From: Planctomycetota bacterium
GTDB taxonomy: Bacteria > Planctomycetota > Phycisphaerae > WQYP01
Length of the DNA stretch: 9,317 bases
Direction of reading: 5' to 3'
Assembly (NCBI GenBank): GCA_021828925.1
Contig: JAJZCT010000089.1
Span: forward strand, 1-9,317
Numbering within the stretch: the first letter of the stretch is position 1; each line of letters starts with the position of its first letter. The translations under genes and the position numbers were made by a program. Positions 7,172-9,317 of the stretch are shown in pieces. The notes under the pieces are model-generated. The model saw nothing but the letters and a program-made list of their open reading frames with translations, was not told where the DNA came from and ran no database searches.

Positions 7172-8149
7172 TTATTGAGTGGCAGGGGGCTGGGATTTTG
7201 GTCCGGCAAGCAATTTTGCCAGGGGCATTGACCAGTGAATGTGAATGGCTTTGCCGATGGCCCCGACATTCAACCGGTCTGCGATACCGGCGATAAATCG
7301 TTGCCGCGGATTGGTATGGGCATTCGTGGCCCCCAAGTCCATCGCCGCCTGCCAAGCTTGGGCGATTTGTACAGACTGGGCTGCGGTATCAGGGCTTTTG
7401 AGGTTAATGCGGGCGGAAACTTTGAGCCGGCCCTTGGTTACCCAGGCGGCCAGCCTGCCGCTGGTGACGGATTTCAGCCAGTGTGGACCGCGGCGGCCCC
7501 CACGATTGGGCAGGTTAGCCAATTCGGTATCCGCCAAAAACAAGATGCCCCTGGGATGCGCCCCGGCCAACAGGGGGTTGCCGGCAGCCATGGATGCGGA
7601 TTTTCCCGCCAGCACCCGTAACTCACGCCGCAATGATGATTGCGCGCGGGATGCTACAAAGGTGTCAGAGGCGGGTGAAGCTTCATAAAACGTGTGGCCC
7701 TTTTTATCAACGATTTTATCTATGCCACCAGCTAACTGCGTGACGGTAATGGCAGCGTGTTGCGATTGGAAGAATTTTTCAAGGTGCCGCTGACTGCTTG
7801 TCACATGAAGCACCGCCACGCCATGGTTGGGGCCAACGGTTCTTCCCGCCAGCAGCACGTCATGAAAATCCTGGGGAAATTTCAGCCCCATGGCTTTCAG
7901 CGCGGCAACGCCCTTTTGGGCTTGTGGGCGCATAAGCAGGAACTTGGCCAGTAATTTTGCCGCGGCGGGGTTTTTCATGGCCTGATCCAGATTGAGATAG
8001 ATGATCCATTTTGCTTTGGCGGGCACGGCAGCGGCATTAGGGCCGGCATCAATGGGCGGGGCGGAAACGGCAGCGGCCTGTAAAGGGAAAGCCGAGGCTA
8101 AAGCTGTTGTGAGAAGCAGGCCACAGGCGATGATTGTCTTACGGACCAT
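7172..8149 (-). CDS. Exported protein of unknown function
   Basis: This 325-residue protein has a typical signal peptide: MVRK, a hydrophobic core IIACGLLLTTALA, and possible cleavage after ASA at residue 20 or slightly later. After a short Pro/Ala linker, KWIIYLNLDQAMKNPAAAKLL (47-67) starts the mature domain. It resembles the opening of secreted planctomycete proteins of the 'Ala-x-x-hydrophobic-strand-x-D' kind, where a strand precedes a helix; I cannot name the family. A mixed alpha/beta body follows (VAVLHVT, TFVASRA, RGILFLADTEL, GRLAAWVTKGRLKVSARINL). There are no cysteines in the mature part and no catalytic motif I recognise. GGAG lies 6 nt before the ATG. It is the likely first gene of the minus-strand operon with the DUF4139-like gene 20 bp downstream, so the two may work together in the periplasm. 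Confidence 0.8.
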   Translation of the reverse strand: MVRKTIIACGLLLTTALASAFPLQAAAVSAPPIDAGPNAAAVPAKAKWIIYLNLDQAMKNPAAAKLLAKFLLMRPQAQKGVAALKAMGLKFPQDFHDVLLAGRTVGPNHGVAVLHVTSSQRHLEKFFQSQHAAITVTQLAGGIDKIVDKKGHTFYEASPASDTFVASRAQSSLRRELRVLAGKSASMAAGNPLLAGAHPRGILFLADTELANLPNRGGRRGPHWLKSVTSGRLAAWVTKGRLKVSARINLKSPDTAAQSVQIAQAWQAAMDLGATNAHTNPRQRFIAGIADRLNVGAIGKAIHIHWSMPLAKLLAGPKSQPPATQ

Positions 8150-8174
8150 AAAATTCTCCAGGCGGCATGTGGCC

Positions 8175-8180
8175 AGTATA
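8175..8180 (-). promoter_or_regulatory. Candidate -10 box for the minus-strand operon
   Basis: The minus strand reads TATACT (5 of 6 to TATAAT), 25 nt before the ATG at 8149. No good -35 is present at 16-18 nt spacing; TGTAAC is the nearest. The overlapping plus-strand TATAAT (8177-8182) also lacks a -35. Confidence 0.3.
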
Positions 8181-8235
8181 ATCTATTTTGCGCGGTGGTT
8201 ACAGGGCTTCGATTAGTAAGGAGGAGTTGGGAGTT

Positions 8236-8280
8236 AGTCTTCAGGATATTCAGTATTGGCAGTATTATCAGTATATTCAG
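8236..8280 (+). repeat. 9-bp tandem repeat, five degenerate units
   Basis: The units are AGTCTTCAG, GATATTCAG, TATTGGCAG, TATTATCAG and TATATTCAG, with consensus TATTNNCAG; every unit ends in CAG. The period is exactly 9 bp across 45 bp. The block is intergenic, and no protein evidence supports translation of it. Confidence 0.75.
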
Positions 8281-8287
8281 TGGCGGC

Positions 8288-8319
8288 GGGGAACTGGGAG
8301 AGGGGCCGGAGGGGCGGGG
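8288..8319 (+). other. G-quadruplex-type motif
   Basis: Five runs of three or four G (8288-8291, 8296-8298, 8302-8305, 8311-8314, 8316-8319) are separated by loops of 4, 3, 5 and 1 nt. This satisfies the common G3+N1-7 rule on the plus strand. The motif lies about 140 bp upstream of the PpiD-like gene, 7 bp after the 9-bp repeat. Folding in vivo is not shown. Confidence 0.55.
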
Positions 8320-8384
8320 CGGATATTTGGTTGTGGAACCGCAACGATTGCCCCGGGGCAGTGCCTCGTTTGCGCCACTTGCGA

Positions 8385-8413
8385 TTTACGCCGTGGCGAG
8401 AATCGTTTATGCT
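8385..8413 (+). promoter_or_regulatory. Candidate sigma70-type promoter for the PpiD-like gene
   Basis: TTTACG (4 of 6 to TTGACA) and TATGCT (4 of 6 to TATAAT) are separated by 17 bp. Predicted initiation near 8420 would leave a leader of about 40 nt. The match is weak; other elements could be used. Confidence 0.25.
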
Positions 8414-8447
8414 CACGGGTCTGTTTGATGGTTGATTGTTACTGCGC

Positions 8448-8453
8448 GGTGAT
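8448..8453 (+). promoter_or_regulatory. Probable ribosome binding site of the PpiD-like gene
   Basis: GGTGAT, complementary to the downstream half of the anti-SD sequence, lies 6 nt before the ATG at 8460. It lacks the stronger AGGAG part, so initiation may be modest. Confidence 0.45.
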
Positions 8454-8459
8454 GAGCCT

Positions 8460-9317
8460 ATGGCTACAAAGTTAATGCGAAAATACAGCAAACCCATGAT
8501 GGCGGTTTTGGGTGTGCTATTAATGGTGACGTTTCTGGTGGGTTATTCCTATCAATCGGGGATGGGAGGCACGGGCGATGCGTTTGTGCTGGGTAAGCTT
8601 CATGGACAGCCCTTGACCAAGGGTAAGCTTACGCAGGCCCGCATTGACATACACGTTCTGCGTAATTTACCCGCATTGGCGGACATGGGCCTTTATCCGA
8701 TGTGGCTTAGCCAGCGCAGTGAGACCCGGGCGGCAGTGCAGTTTTATCTGCTGCTGCAGGAAGCGCAAGCGTCCGGATTTTTTCCAGATATCGGCGACAT
8801 TAACCTGCTGGTAAAACAAAAGACGTTACGCCAGCAGATCGGCGAATTGTTGACCAACAACCCTAACTTCGCGCAGCCAAATGTGGTTCAGGCGCTGGAA
8901 GATTTAACCACGATCGACCAGTTGCAGGTTTTTATAGGTGGAGCGTGCCGCCCCAGCGCACCGCAACTGGCACATTTTGTCAGTGAGCTAGGCACATCGG
9001 TAAAGGTGCGCTATGCCCGGATGCGCGCTTCGGATACCGCGGGTTCCATGCCGCAGCCCGGACCGGCAGAACTGCAACATCTGTTCGCAGCCTATCGGAC
9101 CACCTTGCCCTGGACTGCCGACAGCTCCACGCCGCCGCCAGTGATTAATGGCCATCGGTATCCGTTTGGCTATCGTTATCCGGATCGGGTGAAAATTGAA
9201 TTTCTGAAATTTAATCGCGATGCGGTGTTAGCCAAACTCAAACCCACGATCAAAGATATTCAAGCGGCGTATGCCTATTATAAGGCCAATCTGGATAATT
9301 TTGAAATTACACCCCCG
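8460..9317 (+). CDS. Membrane-anchored PpiD/SurA-like protein, N-terminal part (3' end missing)
   Basis: The frame is open from ATG 8460 to the window edge: 286 codons without a stop. The N-terminus is MATKLMRKYSKPMMAVLG, a short basic segment followed by one hydrophobic helix (about 13-31). This suggests an inner-membrane anchor with the rest outside the cytoplasm. The order resembles PpiD/SurA-type periplasmic folding factors: a basic N-tail, a single anchor, then a mostly helical domain (ARIDIHVLRNLPAL, AVQFYLLLQEAQASG, LLVKQKTLRQQIGEL). A beta strand at VKVRYARMRASD (around 181) is followed by helical PAELQHLFAAYRTTL, and DIQAAYAYYKANLDNFEI near the end looks like the linker seen before parvulin domains. 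No parvulin domain is reached, so peptidyl-prolyl isomerase activity is not shown. A chaperone for exported proteins is the best guess; an unrelated anchored protein is possible. Confidence 0.6.
   Translation, partial: MATKLMRKYSKPMMAVLGVLLMVTFLVGYSYQSGMGGTGDAFVLGKLHGQPLTKGKLTQARIDIHVLRNLPALADMGLYPMWLSQRSETRAAVQFYLLLQEAQASGFFPDIGDINLLVKQKTLRQQIGELLTNNPNFAQPNVVQALEDLTTIDQLQVFIGGACRPSAPQLAHFVSELGTSVKVRYARMRASDTAGSMPQPGPAELQHLFAAYRTTLPWTADSSTPPPVINGHRYPFGYRYPDRVKIEFLKFNRDAVLAKLKPTIKDIQAAYAYYKANLDNFEITPP

Larger units (their letters stand above)
8150..8459. other. Divergent intergenic region (310 bp)
   Basis: This gap lies between the starts of the minus-strand operon and the plus-strand PpiD-like gene. 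In order it contains the SD of the operon (complement of 8156-8159), a TATACT/TATAAT box readable on both strands (8175-8182), a lone GGTTACA unit (8197-8203), a perfect SD-like TAAGGAGG without a well-placed start (8217-8224), the 9-bp tandem repeat, a G-run motif, a 10-bp palindrome GCCCCGGGGC (8350-8359) and a candidate promoter. Open frames through it look like chance products of repeat and G-rich sequence. Confidence 0.7.

Noticed and set aside
4932..7355. N-terminal extension of the DUF4139-like frame up to 7355
   Set aside because: The extra 68 residues overlap the 3' end of the upstream gene, have no matching SD and precede a clear signal peptide with its own RBS.
8197..8206. Fourth copy of the heptamer repeat (GGTTACAGGG)
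   Set aside because: Only one unit is present without tandem neighbours, so chance cannot be excluded.
8188..8475. Possible small gene following the perfect SD-like TAAGGAGG at 8217-8224
   Set aside because: The only nearby in-frame start is a TTG 2 nt from the SD. The product is QYWQYYQY-type repeat translation plus G-rich filler, and it overlaps the start of the PpiD-like gene.
8234..8497. Minus-strand frame of 87 codons in the intergenic region
   Set aside because: It runs antisense through the repeat and into the PpiD-like gene, with no credible RBS or protein pattern.
8591..8630. Direct repeat GGGTAAGCTT at 8591-8600 and 8621-8630
   Set aside because: It lies in frame inside coding sequence and encodes part of LGKLHG and KGKLTQ; a ten-base repeat here needs no special explanation.

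Overview
The window looks like chromosomal DNA from a planctomycete, most likely of the Phycisphaerae type. This rests on recalled protein style, not a database search: a large GspK-like surface protein with two NLN/NINTA segments, a ComM ATPase lacking the usual cysteines, a secreted 'DUF4139-like' protein, and a PpiD/SurA-like anchored protein. Base composition is moderately GC-rich and even. No phage, plasmid, IS, CRISPR or tRNA/rRNA sequence is recognisable.

Layout, left to right. (1) Positions 2-2227 (+) hold the C-terminal 741 residues of a large secreted or pseudopilus-associated protein whose start lies off the left edge. (2) Positions 2228-2502 are a non-coding, structure-rich gap. 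A 34-bp inverted repeat built from degenerate 7-bp tandem units encloses three perfect hairpins. (3) comM (2503-4035, +) follows; another block of the same 7-bp repeat overlaps its stop codon. (4) Three minus-strand genes end against comM. In transcription order they are a secreted protein of unknown function (8149-7172), a lipoprotein-like 739-aa DUF4139-type protein (7151-4932) and a class III-like polyphosphate kinase 2 (4898-4062). Gaps of 20 and 33 bp and clear Shine-Dalgarno sequences suggest one operon. (5) Positions 8150-8459 are a divergent intergenic region with a 9-bp tandem repeat, a G-quadruplex-type motif and weak promoter candidates. (6) Positions 8460-9317 (+) hold the first 286 residues of a membrane-anchored PpiD/SurA-like protein that continues off the right edge.

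The genes do not form one evident pathway. ComM acts on incoming DNA. PPK2 phosphorylates nucleotides from polyphosphate in the cytoplasm. The other four products are exported or envelope proteins. No convincing new defence or mobile system is visible. The most distinctive signal is the 7-bp repeat family, which occurs as three blocks around comM, plus the hairpin element that two of those blocks bound.
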